From Tetraselmis striata (Eukaryota; Chlorophyta; Chlorodendrophyceae; Chlorodendrales; Chlorodendraceae), in NCBI GenBank assembly GCA_006384855.1, contig VCJN01000202.1:114942-178941 (forward strand): 64,000 nucleotides of DNA, read 5' to 3'. Position 1 is the stretch's first letter, and every line of letters begins with the position of its first letter. This document shows, piece after piece, positions 18,572 through 30,103 of the stretch. The position numbers were made by a program, and so were the translations under genes. The notes beneath the pieces are model-generated. The model saw only the letters and a program-made list of their open reading frames with translations, was not told the origin of the DNA and searched no databases.

Positions 18572-20675
18572 ATGCCGCGCCCCGCCACGCCCCGGTCTCA
18601 TTCGCCCGCAGGCGCCTTGATGCTTCCCGTGGCGCTGCTGGCGGCGTCCCTGTTAGCGGCGCCGGCGATGGGCGAGGGCGGGCAGAGGAGCGGGGAGGCG
18701 GCGCGGCTGCGCGTGGCGTTGTGCGTGGTGGGGCAGGTGGCGCGCCTGGAGACGGCCACCAAGCTGACCAATCTGATCCAACCCAACATCGCGGAGGGCG
18801 TGGACATGGACGTGTTTCTGGTGCTCCAGTCCGGGGAGGCACGCTTCACCAACACGCCACACTTGGCCTGCCAGGTGGCACCGAAGTCCGTGAAGGACGC
18901 CGCGGCCATCTTTGGCAAGGTGACGCCCTGGCCTGTTCTTCTTCATGCCCTCGGAAAAGGACTGGTGAAGCGCCGTGCTGCTGTGAACTGCCCTGATGGA
19001 TGCACACAAGAGATGATGATACACTGCTTTGAACTTGTTCCCGGGTGTTATCCTCACCTCCTTCTACATGTATGCACCGGCGACATTCCAGTGTTGTCCA
19101 CAACATACCAGGCACATGCATACGTCATTCATAGTTACAGGCAGTTATGACACAACAATCATCAAAAAGTGAGCAAGTGCGAGGTTGAATTGCTGTGGGC
19201 TGAGCGCACAGCTCGCTTCCGCATGGCTCCGCAAACCATGCAAGTATCGACATGTCGTGGCGCGCATGTGCCCACGTGTGTGCCGGGGTGGCAGGGGGAG
19301 GTGAAGGGGAGGGGGGAAGGGGGGGGCCAGCCGGGCTCTGTGGGGTGGGCCATCGATTATGCCAGGACTGCGCCATGTGAGCGCCGTTCCAGGCCAGTCA
19401 TGAGGTTGGCGGTGGCATGGGCATGTCTTATTTAGGTCGAGTTTGGCATGATTCCGCATATAGTTGGCTATGCATATGCTTATAACAGTGTGCATTGTGC
19501 ATGTGTCATGTTAGTTATGGTACGACATGGTAACTGGACATGTTTCGAATAAACCCGGTACATAAGGACTTGTATTCGCAGTTATGTGCAGCCCTGGCTT
19601 ATATATACCTCCCCCGAACCGACAGCGCCCACACACCGAGCAGGACACCCTTCTCTGCGCGCTCGCCAAGCATGCACAGGCATCGAGACGGGCTTGGGCC
19701 AAGAATACATGTCTCGTGTACCGGGGCATCCTGCTCAGGTCCGACGGGGTCCTAAACAAGAGACGCAAAGGTTCTCATGCCGGCTGCCGAAACAGCTTTG
19801 CACAAGCCTGCGCCTGCACGCTCCCACCGAGTTCCGCGCTTGCCGGCCAACAAAGTAACGCAGCATCTTTCTCGCGCCGAGTTTACGCCAGTGCCACACT
19901 TGCCGGCATTTTCCACCGACTTTGCGCCAGCAACGGTAGATGTGTAGAATATAGAATACCATACATACATATATATACTATAATATGTGCATGTTGAAAC
20001 TCGGCCACTGACATCGACCTCAACACAGGTGACGCACACCAATATTGTGCCGCACGAGTTTGGCGACTACGCGCTGCCGGCGGAGAAGTGGGCGCACTAC
20101 CCGGAGAAGGGGCAGCAGCGCGTGCAGCGCCTGACCAACCACCTGAACCAGTACCTTAGCTGGAAGCGCTGCGCGCGGGCTGTGGCGGACGCGGAGCTGG
20201 GCAACGGCGGGCCGTACGACGCGGTGCTGCGGATGCGCGACAACGGGCTGGTGCTGCGCCCCTTCCACCTGCGCCGCATGCTGGCGATGCAGGTGTTTGA
20301 ATCGGCGACCCGCTTTGGTCGGCCGAAGCCGCAGGCCGTCACGCACGAGCACGTGCGCGTGCTCCCTGTACTCGTCAAGATGTGCTCTGGCTGGGGCGGC
20401 CTCAACGACAAGGTAGGGGCGCGGAGAGGGGTGCTGCGGGGAGCGGAATCGAGGGGGTTTGTGTTTTGGGGTGGGAGGGGATTACGTTAAACACGAGGTG
20501 TGAAAAGCCTGCTGCCCATCGCCAAGGGGATGCCTGTCGGTGCCGGCTGGGCTGACCGCTACAGAACGCGCCAGATCTCGCTAGGTTCGATGGAGTAGGC
20601 GGCACCCTTGCCATCATCGCGGCGCTGGTCGAATTTGAATGGCGTCGGGCCGATTGGCCAAACATGAAATAAACA

Positions 20676-20706
<31 letters not shown>

Positions 20707-21712
20707 GTACATGTATATATCCATATGTATATGTGTATACATATGTACATACACACATACATATGTACATATGTACATATGTGTATGTCTACGTATACAT
20801 ACATATGTACATATGTACACACGCTCACATACACACATACATATATGTGTGTGTGTGTGCCTGTGTACAGGTACATGTGTGTGTATATATACGTATATGT
20901 TTATAAATACATTTATATGGATATTTATGTACATATATATACATATGCATATGTGTATTATATATGTATATGTGTACGTATAAATATGTCTGTATGTAAT
21001 ATGTACATATATGATATATAAGTATAATAGATATGTAATACAAATGTATGTAAAATATATGTATTTTGTGTTGTATTTTAATAATAAATATATAATACAG
21101 ATATGTATATGTATGTATATTATGCCCAACACGCATCAAGCATATAAATATTGGCGTTCATCAAGCTGTGGCCCAACTAATGGGCCCTGAAAAGTCTGGA
21201 GGGGGGCCTTCTCCGGAGGGATAGGGGAGGGAACCTGGTAAGGGAGACTAGGCCTACCTGGCCCTTTCTATGGCCCAGAATACCGAGTGATGCCCCACTG
21301 CACAGCGGGTTCATCTGATCTCACGCAGCGAGAGTACAATAGCATTGTTGAGGACGTCTGTGCCCCCTCTTCGGATGCACCCTTGCAGACGATGCTCGTG
21401 CCGCGCCTCCGCATGAACGCCGCGCTGAGCGGGCCCGCGGACGAGTTCTTCCTCATCCCTAAGGGCGAGAACCGCACCGCCCCCAAGGAGCCCATGAAGG
21501 TGAACAACCCGGAGACATACTTAAAGTACGTGATGGGCAAGCTCAAGGTGCCGGTGCGCCGGGTGCGCAACCCGGACGACTTCCCCATCACGGACGGGCG
21601 CTGCGAGAAGGGGAAGCTGTTTTGTGTGGTGCATCACGCAAAGGACTGCCGGCCCAGGAGCAGCGTGGATATCCCGGATTGCAAGGAAGATTATTTCAAG
21701 AAGAACGTTTAG
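18572..21712 (+). CDS. secreted/Golgi glycosyltransferase-like protein, three exons
   Basis: Exons 18572-18919, 20029-20412 and 21329-21712 have GT-AG borders and all junctions in phase 0; together they give 371 residues and a TAG stop. A hydrophobic segment after the second Met (MLPVALLAASLLAAPAMG, Met at 18620) looks like a signal peptide or anchor. Translation may start at either Met. The body begins RVALCVVGQVARLETATKL and MDVFLVLQSG. Exon 2 has PYDAVLRMRDNGLVLRPFHL. Exon 3 has EYNSIVEDVC and a Cys-containing tail. The CVVGQ start and the LRMRDN strand resemble uncharacterised algal glycosyltransferase-like proteins, but no DxD motif is certain. The gene faces ATG6 tail-to-tail. Exon composition is GC-rich and even, so I regard it as functional. 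Confidence 0.7.
18920..20028 (+). other. intron 1 of the secreted-protein gene
   Basis: GT at 18920 and AG at 20027-20028. G-rich tracts near 19285-19330. No coding content that I can identify. Confidence 0.7.
20673..21130. repeat. (AC)n and ATATGTAC-type low-complexity tract
   Basis: An (AC)n run at about 20673-20702 runs into 430 bp of alternating purine-pyrimidine sequence rich in ATATGTAC and ATATATGT steps. It lies in intron 2 of the secreted-protein gene. The long Tyr/Ile/His-rich frames across it are artefacts of the repeat. Confidence 0.9.
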
Positions 21713-22438
21713 CTGGCGAGCGCCCGCGCACGTTGCGCAACTGGTCACAACCAGCAAAGCAGGCCGCTCGCCTAGCTGTGAAGGAGTGGTAAGACTGGTG
21801 GCTGCATCAGTGTAGGCAAGTTGGAAAACGGTTCCATACCAGGAGGATAGTTGCTTAATTTATCCCGAGCGACAAGCAGTTGGGGAGAATGGAGCACAAG
21901 TGTGCACCGCTTCCCTCGTGTGAATTGAATAGCCAGTGTTATTGGGCGGTGCAGCGGGCGGCCGTTGTCCATAATCCCATGCCGCCGAGGAAGCCATGCA
22001 CATTGTCGGGCCGGCAAACGACAGTCAGCTGGGTTTGTCATGCCATGTTCCCTTGTATCGACTGGTAGGAGGGGCATCTGACTGAGCGGCAAGCGCGTGC
22101 CAGCAGGGACCGCCGATTGTATTTGGGTGATGGCAAATGAAAGATCGCACATAAGAATGTCGTCACGGCTGAATTTGGAATACCACGATGTATCCTTCAT
22201 AGATACGCCAAAATGATGTCACATCGGTGTCCCAAAGATGCAGATACAGGTTTTGTGTTGTTCTAAAAGACGCCGCGGTGCTCAGTCCTGGCCATCAGTG
22301 TGCAACAGCCAACGGGCGATGTCACTAAAGCATGGACGGTAACCGTAATACATAGTGCTATTAATGGCGTGACACACGTGTCATATTCAGCTGCTCGCTG
22401 GCAGCGATGAGCGGTGAGCCACCAGCATCCCAGCGAGG
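21713..22438. other. convergent intergenic spacer
   Basis: Separates the TAG of the secreted-protein gene from the TGA of ATG6. It holds both 3' untranslated regions by inference. No algal TGTAA-type polyadenylation signal can be assigned with confidence, and no other gene is visible. Confidence 0.6.
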
Positions 22439-25090
22439 TCAAGCTGTGAGCTCGCCCGCTTCTTGCTTCTCGATCATCCAGCGCAGGCACAGCTTGAGGT
22501 CCGTCAGCATGTACTTGAGCGCCTTGGTCCACTTGAGGTCTTTGTTGAAGGTCAACTTCACGGTCATGCCGCCCACGCGGTCGCCCTCGATGGGGTAGTG
22601 CAGCTCAAAGGGGGGCTCCTGTGGGCCACACAGGATATGAGGGGCTCAGTCCATGTAGGAAATCGCGCACCAACGGGTGCGGGAGGGGCGAATCAGCAGG
22701 ACCGAAAAGTGAGGTTCAACTTCATGGTGGCAATAATCGTCGTGATAAAGCGGCGAGGGCGGCCACCTTGCCAGCGGCGTGGTCGTGGTTGCGTGCAAAC
22801 ATGGCAAACTCCTCCAGGCACGCCAGGTAGCACATCATGCCCTTGTCGTAGTTCCCGCTCCACAGCTTGGGCGGCCCGAAGAGGTCGTAAGTGCTCTTCT
22901 TGTCGGCCACACGCGGGTGGCTGCCCATTGGCAACAGACGGTACTGCGAGAAGTTGAGCCGACAGTTCTGCGCGCGAATCAGCGAGCCGTGTCAGCAGTA
23001 GCCACATATCAACAGAAAAGTGGAACACGCCCAGCAACCGCACTTAGGTTTATAAATACGGCGCCTAGGTGTTCAAGGATACATGGGGACTACATCACAC
23101 CGTCTCGATTCAAACGGGTACATAACCATGAGATCAAGTCTGCCATGCGAGGTGAGGTTGTTCCGTCCCGCCGATGACATTTTTCCCCGGTGATTAAAAC
23201 TTGCCACCACAAGGTCGCCAGTCCAGCATAGAAATGCTCACCAAGCATTCTGGCACAAGCCATACAACCAACCACAGAATGTTGCTCTGTCGCCCATATC
23301 ACCTTCCAAGCGCAGTAGTGCATGCGCGTCTCAAGGCATTCGCAACAGAGGCAAATGATATATGCTGTGGGCGTTTAGCGGGCTAGCATGGGTAGCGGAA
23401 ATGCCCGCTTGAGCACCTCATTCGACAAACTCAATGACCACATGTTCTCATGTCCTCGTTGGGATTGTGTGTGATTTGGGTATATATTACAACTAATCAG
23501 TCGATTACGATGCGAGTGCGGCAATTAGAAGTATCAAAGAAAGAGAATAGACATAGACAACAAAGAGAACAGGGATATAAATATTTTCTATGTTTTTAGG
23601 GTTTTTAGCGGTTTTACGTGTATGGCGGCGCCCTGCGGCGGACCTGTGTGGAACCCCCGGGGAACCCTCAGCCGCCCCGTGAGGACGGAGGCGAGGGCGG
23701 AGGGCGACGATGAGGCAGGACCTGAGCGCTTTTAGGCGGAGAGTGTTCTTGGGGGCGGAGAGCACTGGCATGGCGGCGACTGAGGGGACAGGCGACAGGA
23801 GCCGGAGTGCCTTTTCTAGTGCACCGGGGTGTACTAGTGGCTCGCACCCACCTGCGCCATGGTGTGCAGCAACAGCGTTGCCTGCCCCCACGCGGCGTTC
23901 AGTTCGTTCCACTCCACCTCCTGCCCGTGGCGCCCAAGACGGAAGCCGCTGATGGTGCCAAAGGGGCCGTTGTACCAGATGTGGAAGGCGTCGTTGTACA
24001 CGTTGGTGCAGCGCAGCCGCTCCAGCTCGCTGGCCTGCGGCGCAAGGGGCCAAGAGGGGCGAGAGATGCATCTCAGAGCGCGCTGCAGTGGCCTTCAATC
24101 GGCATGAAAAGGAGCGGGTAAAACAAAGGCAGCATGCATGTAAGTCTTTCGTCACGTTGTGGCCAAGCTACAAGCCTGGTCACCAGGTCTGTTCGCTTCA
24201 ATGACTCAACTATGTGCGACCAGGGGGGGGGGGGGGGGATATGTATGGCTTCCCCCTGATACGCCTGCATTTGGGCAACATTGTTGCTTGAAAACTGTAC
24301 TCATACCAGGAATGGCAGTTCAGTCTATGCCACTGTCAGGAACAAGTATGCCACTGTAATTGCGGCGCAGTATCGGCAAGAATGGTACTCTACTCATGGT
24401 GTCGGTGGTACGGATATGCAAAGATCAATACAGGGGATCTGGTGAGCATCGAGACTGCAGATGTCGCGGAACAACTGCGCCATGGCGCGGTGTATCTTGC
24501 GGAAGGTGATAGTCAATATTTCATACCCCAAGTCGTTGTGCCACTTGACGCCGGAGCTGCTGGCCCATAATACTCTAGTTCAACAATGGAATCGCCGGGT
24601 AAATGACGCCACATCCCGACCCCACGGCCGCGGGTAGAGGTGCACTGTCGTGTGCATGCCATGTAGTCAACATCGGTGAACCCCCAAAACTACATATGGC
24701 TGCTCGAGCATTGCCAGCCGCCAGCGGCCATGATAGTCGCATCCGTCCAAATATGGGTGCGCCTCAAAGTCAGAAAGTCGGCTCTTCGGTGATCGGAGGT
24801 GTGCGGCTTAGCGTGTTCTGCTGCCGGTTTGGGCAGAAACGAGGTGGGTGTGGCGAAAGCATCAAAGTTAAGAGCCCGCGAGGGGGTGCGCACGGCGCGG
24901 TCGATCTTGCTGAGCAGCGCGTCGCGCTCGCCGACGTGCGCGCGCAGCTGCGCCTTGAAGTCGTTGAAGTCGTGGAAGTAGCGCTCCTCCAGCGCGTCCA
25001 GCTCCGCCGCGGCGCCCGCCAGCTGCCGACCCTCCGCCTCCGCTGCCTCCAGCGCACCCGCCAGCTCCTCCGCACGGCTCCTGCCACCGG

Positions 25091-25137
<47 letters not shown>

Positions 25138-27553
25138 GAGGGATACAATACATTGAAGTCTAATCGGTATGAAGTAACTTGGCAGTTGAATCAGCGATGC
25201 GTCCATTGTTCAGAAAATTTTAAAAGAACGGGTTCTATGTCACTGGCCTACAGTTCCATGAATTGCATTGCCAGCGCTTTGAAGTACCAAAGTTCTTTTT
25301 CCATTAATACCAGCAGCGAGTAGCGAGTACCAGTACCAGCAGTTCTAGGGAACTGCCCTTTTTGTAATTCACACCGGTACCAGCAGTACCAGCAGCGAGT
25401 TGCGAGTACCAGTACCAGTACCTCCCAGCCGTGAGATCGTAATCGGACGGCTGTGTAATTAAGGACCGTGGGCGGGTGGGCGGGTGGGTGGGTGGATTAT
25501 AGTACTTAGTAGTACATGCCAGTAGATAAGCGCTTTAGTCATGCACCTATAGGCCCGATCCGCTGCACTAAACGGGTACCCGTACGGCAATAAAGCTCAC
25601 CGCCGAAAAATCGACGCTTCGCTGGATAATTGTAGACGGAGTCTGAGTGTGTGTGTGGTGGTGGGGGGTGGGGGGGGGGCAAGGTATGCATGTATACGTA
25701 CATTTATGCCTATATTTGTGTGTGTGTCATTGTAGGGAATACACGTCACCGATCTTGTCCAATTGATGGAACACAGCTAATCTAGCTGTATCGGCATCAC
25801 AAGCACCGAGGACCCGCCAGAATGTTCCGGCTCAAGCAGCACCGAAGCCTTCGCACCGCGGCATGCCCTGTGTGAAGGTCCGTCAGTTTAGTCAGATCAG
25901 TGCACGCATCGATTTCCAAACAGCTGACCTAGCAGGACGCGCGGAGAAATCGTTCTGCACACATTCCGCACAATGGTCTCTTGGCATTCCGGGTACCGAC
26001 ACCCTACTGCAGATGGCACCGCACCCGGTTGCAACAATATGCCCCGCGATACCGGCTGCAGTAACGGCATTAGAGCAGCGCCCATCTAGCGTATTACGGG
26101 GGCCTCTACAGATTGTAACCACGCTTTGGGCGTTGCTGTCTTTTCCCTGGTGAAGCGAGATGATAAACCATATGCATCGTGAAATACACCGGAACACTCC
26201 GCGAGCATTGCGTAGAGCTCTCGAAACAATGCTGCAAAACAACCCCCAGCGCTTTGACGCGCGCGCCCAGCTCGATGGTTCGGCGCAAACCCTTACTATA
26301 CCTTGTAGCTAGTGTCTTAAGGGGGTGTAAGTTTGTCCCCGTCAGCGCCGCCTCACCCCTTCCCGCTCCCGCGTACCACCGTCACCGCATGCCCGAGTCA
26401 GGGCGCCATGTTAGAGGGTCGCTCGCGGCGCACCTCTCCGCCGCCTCCGCCTCGCGCAGCTGCCGCAGCTCTTCCTCAAACTGCGCCTGCGTCATGGGCG
26501 CCAGCCCCTCCGCGTCCAGCCGCTGCAGCGCCGCCTCGTACCGCTCCACCTCGTCGTACGCCTCCACCACCTGCGCCCACAGCCGCGCTCAGCGCCCCCC
26601 CCCCCCCCCCCCCCCCGCCCGGGCCAGCCCGCAGCGCCTCCAGCAGAGCCAGAGCTGCGCTGCTGTGAGGGTAAGCAAGCACTGTAACATTTGATTGATT
26701 CCACGGGTCGCCACAAGTAATTAATTGCACCCCCTGGCTGAGAAGTTCCGTGCCATGTGCCAGGTGCATTCTGATGTGTGTCCGCATAAATTTCGCTTTC
26801 GTTGCTTCACGGGAGGGTCGAAGTCAATACAGCGTGTGTAGCAAAGCCAACGGGGTAAAGTGCTCATTTTCGTGCTTTTTGACTGTGTGTGTGGAATGAG
26901 AGGCAGCGGGCCGCCCGCCCTCGCACCTGCATCTCCAGCTCCTCCCGCAGCTGCTCAGAGCACTCCAGGCACAGCGGGTGGTCCACCTGCAACCGCGCCT
27001 GCCGCGTGAGGCCGCAGTCGGGGGGGGAGGGGGGCAACGGGAACCGGGTGGTGGGCGGAGATGGAATGGGGGCGGCGCGCGCACCTCCGCCTCCTGTGAC
27101 GCCAGCTCGAAGAGCCGCGTGAGGTTGTTCAGGTGGGCGTCCAGGTGGAATCCGCCCTGCTGCCCCGCCGCCTGCGGAGAGAGGAGCACCCTTCTATCAG
27201 CAGCTGCGGCCGCAGAGCACAGCAAAGCGTGTCGTGTCACCCTCGGGGCGCGCCTGCTGTGCCTGCCCCTGCAGCAGCACGTACGACTCGCCCAGGCTTC
27301 GGCCTGCGCACAGCCGCAGCCGTCAGGGGCGTGCTGTCGCAGATCCAGGGGTGGATGGCTGGCTGGCTGGCTGACCTGCAGCATTGGGGACTGGTATTTG
27401 TGTGTCTGTGTGCGTCTGCGTGTGTGTCTAAGTGGGCGAAATTGTCACTGGGTTGTAATATATTGATATTGCATGTACGTAATAGCAACATTTCTACAAC
27501 CGTTACTAGTTGCAAGTTGCGGCGCTGTAGTTGCGCTTGAGCGAGTGAGAGTA

Positions 27554-27588
<35 letters not shown>

Positions 27589-27884
27589 GTGATGGGCGGC
27601 TCACCCCCGGCGCCCGGCTGGACGCCTCGGCGCCCGCCGGCCTGCGCCTGGCTGTCCTCGTCCAGCACGATGAAGGATTCGTCGATGCGGGGGTAGGAGC
27701 CGCGGTCGGCGTGAAAGCTGCCACCCGCATCCGCCGCTGTCACCATCGCCGCCGGAGCCTCACCGCCACCGGGCGGTTTGCTGCCGCTGCTGCCCAATTC
27801 GTCGGAGCCAGCCGCGGCGAGCCCGTCGAGGTGCGATACCGTGAGGCGCGCGCGGCAGCTCTGGCAGTGGAAGGTGGCGTCCAT
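22439..27884 (-). CDS. ATG6: ATG6 / Beclin-1, autophagy PI3-kinase complex subunit
   Basis: Core subunit of the class III PI3-kinase (Vps34) complex that starts autophagosome formation. Exons (- strand): 27605-27884, 27241-27303, 27085-27171, 26927-26986, 26434-26570, 24894-25080, 23852-24034, 22767-22967 and 22439-22618 (TGA). The start is the ATG at 27884. Exon 1 has the Cys pair [10 protein letters not shown] and DESFIVL; exon 2 has a second GESYVLL box, as in plant ATG6. Exon 3 has [16 protein letters not shown], exon 4 [13 protein letters not shown], exon 5 [16 protein letters not shown]. Exon 6 is the coiled coil ([18 protein letters not shown]). Exons 7-9 form the conserved C-terminal domain: [41 protein letters not shown] and [14 protein letters not shown]. 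About 455 residues, a normal length. All junctions agree in phase except exon 2 to exon 3, which needs a non-GT donor, another acceptor or a sequence error. Confidence 0.93.
25091..25135. repeat. (AC)n microsatellite before an ATG6 acceptor
   Basis: About 45 nt of pure AC, read as GT on the coding strand, ending some ten nucleotides upstream of the exon 6 acceptor of ATG6 at 25080. It occupies the place of the usual polypyrimidine tract. Confidence 0.95.
26595..26616. repeat. poly-C run (22 nt) in an ATG6 intron
   Basis: G run on the ATG6 coding strand, about 25 nt upstream of exon 5. Confidence 0.95.
27554..27585. repeat. poly-G run (32 nt) in ATG6 intron 1
   Basis: Reads as a C run on the ATG6 coding strand, starting about 20 nt after the exon 1 donor. 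Confidence 0.95.
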
Positions 27885-28109
27885 CTCGCCGCCCCTGCTC
27901 CCTGCCCGCCGACTTGGAGTGGCGCCGCTCAAGGAACTTTGTGTGAGTGCAGGGATGAGTGAGCGAGGGGGGCTGTGCCGTCGCCAGGTGCTTTATTAGT
28001 GGCGCCAGAGGCTAAGCTGGAGGGTGGATGCTTGCAGCAGCAGGGTGAGCGGCGGTGCTGCTCAAACGACTCTACTTCTTGCTTCGCAGGCGGCATTTAA
28101 TATGTACAG

Positions 28110-28165
28110 TAGTTACATTAGCTAGCTGCAAAAGGCGATCAGGAAAGCCTGATATACCCTGTACA
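28110..28165 (-). mobile_element. possible LINE 3'-tail fragment
   Basis: Around 28116-28150 the sequence closely resembles the LINE 3'-end block at 2046-2080 (AGCTAGC.GCAAAA.GCGATC). Only a few dozen bases match, so this is tentative. The rest of 27885-28260 contains the ATG6 upstream region and no other gene. Confidence 0.35.
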
Positions 28166-28370
28166 AATACCGAGTCGATATACGGTGCAGGACAGGCCAG
28201 GGGTAGTCAGGCAGGGTTTTAGGTTATCTCAGTTTAGGTAGTTTCACAGTTGTCTAGTATGCCAAAAAGGTTGCGCAGGCTTTGTCACACAAAAAGAGCA
28301 GAAATTCGCAGGAAGGTTTAGTGAAAACGTTGCGGGAAAACGGAGTCAAGGGGGGCGCTGTGTGTAACAC

Positions 28371-28378
28371 AGCGAAAT
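28371..28378. repeat. hAT 8-bp target-site duplication (left)
   Basis: AGCGAAAT here and AGCGAAAC at 29839-29846 flank the hAT element. Eight base pairs is the standard duplication for hAT transposases. Confidence 0.9.
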
Positions 28379-29838
28379 CAGGGCTGTGCGTAACCAAAGT
28401 TAAGTCATGAAGTTCCGCGTGATTAAGCCGGCGGAATGAAGTTATGTTAAATTAAGTCAGCTTCAGATTTTGCGGAACGTTGGGACTGACGTAACTCACT
28501 CAGAACTATGAATATATGGGCTAGCTTAGGGATACATGGTCACCATACTCACTACTCATCATCCAAATGTATGTGCTCAGATGCCGCAGTGGCAACAGAG
28601 GTGCTAGTAGATTCACTAGAAACAGACTCATCGCCATCATCGACATCATCAGCTCTGCTATTCTTGCTAAGGCGAACAACAACTGTATATATCTCGGAGA
28701 CAAGGCTACTTTTCAGCTCAGACATGTATTTTTCATACAACGTCCTACCATGATTGCTGCCCATGCAATGTACGAGCTTCTTTTCTTGGTCCACATTTCC
28801 CAGGATGTCCACAACAAAAGCGAGGTTCTCCATACTCAACTTGTTCCGCAGGCTGGAAACCAACAGCCCGCAATTGCTGAACACTCTCATCTCACACTCA
28901 ATATGAGATCTAGGAATGGCTAGCACCAGACGCGCTAGATGACTCGCCAAGACGGGGAAACTGCATCCATGATCATGACATTGAGAAGTATATCAGTCTG
29001 CATTATCAATGATGAGCTTGTTGGTGTTGCAAAGCTGCATATGCCAACATTTTTTGTCAGAATAAAGCGCCCGCGCCCCACCTTGACGCATTGAGCCCCA
29101 ACCAGCCACCATTCCAGCACGCTGATCCGCGTCAGGTCCTCCGTCACGCTGGTCTTCCATATCGACTTCGCTGGCAACGCCGATGACAGGGTAGCCCGCC
29201 GATGTCGGGACTCTGGCCGATGGCGCGCGCTGACTAGCCAACAAGTGGTTTCAAGGAACGGGGGCCTCTGCGCGCCATCCAGAGGCCCGCCGAAAGATGA
29301 AGAGGAGCGCGCGAGCTGATGTGGGGCGGTGTGCCGCGCTGAATCCGGGGGGACATGCTCGGAGATTGCGCGGCGAAAAACTGCCGAGCGACACCCTCGG
29401 TGATTGCGCGCGGCCGCCCCGCGCAGCTAACGGGAACGGCGAGTGCTGCGCGGCCCACCGCACGACGAGGTAAATTGTTGGATGCGGGCGCGCCCGCGTA
29501 GCGAATTCCTTCCTACTGTACTCGTAGGAAAGAAGTCCTTACTAGTTAACATACTGGTCGCTACGACAAAGAGTAGTATAGCAAGCGTATAAAGTACAAT
29601 AGTTGTGTATTTAAACAATCAATGTATCCACATGCACGCCAAGTACGCGTGACGTGTATTGATAGCTGCGGAAGCTGCGGAACTTCGGCGTAAGCTGGTC
29701 CACGTAAGCAATGCCCCGCGACACACTTAACCGGCAAGAAGAACTTGAGTAAAGTTCAGTTGCTGAGCGGAACTTAAATAAATTTGGCGGAATTAGGTTA
29801 TGTAAAGTCAGCCGAAAATGAGGTTACGCACAACTCTG
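28379..29838 (-). mobile_element. hAT DNA transposon, 1460 bp, internally reduced
   Basis: Terminal inverted repeats of 17 bp: CAGGGCTGTGCGTAACC at the left, and CAGAGTTGTGCGTAACC as the reverse complement of the right end, with 15 of 17 identical. An 8-bp target duplication surrounds it. The only recognisable coding part is the C-terminal dimerisation region of a hAT transposase on the - strand. At 1460 bp it is too short for a whole transposase of 600-800 residues, so it is a deletion derivative that would need a transposase in trans. It lies inside a tyrosine-recombinase element. Confidence 0.93.
28552..29177 (-). pseudogene. hAT transposase C-terminal (dimerisation) region
   Basis: The main frame (28552-28950) contains LARLVLAIPRSH, MRVFSNCGLLVSSLRNKLS and ENLAFVVDILGN, matching the hAT C-terminal dimerisation domain. 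It ends in an acidic Ser/Asp-rich tail. Upstream on the - strand, ending near 29083, TEDLTRISVLEWWLVGAQ resembles the LEWW segment that normally precedes it. A GTGGGGCG donor at 29083 and an acceptor before FPVLASHLAR (about 28962) could join them as an intron; otherwise the frame is broken. The DDE catalytic part is missing. Confidence 0.75.
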
Positions 29839-30103
29839 AGCGAAACTGGAATGTGGCAAGCTCATCTGTTACGCCTGCATTTAAATCTACTATACTCGTG
29901 CTGCACCAAAAAGGGCGCAACGGCGGGGGGACTAGTAACACGTAACACATAGCAGCAACGGTAGCCGGAAAATAAGCGGTTAGGAAAGGAGGAAACCCCA
30001 CAGACTAGTTCAGATAATTTCAAAGTTGAGTCTTGTTTTGCAAGTGAGGAGCGAATAACGGAGAGAGCGGTAGATTGACGAATAAAAACGGGGTACCGCC
30101 AGG

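Noticed and set aside
20559..21139. Several overlapping ORFs of 96-172 residues on both strands
   Set aside because: All are translations of the (AC)n and ATATGTAC tract, with Tyr/Ile/His/Val-only composition.
27554..27585. Polyproline or polyglycine exon in ATG6
   Set aside because: The run lies between a clear donor at 27604 and an acceptor at 27304 and is intronic.
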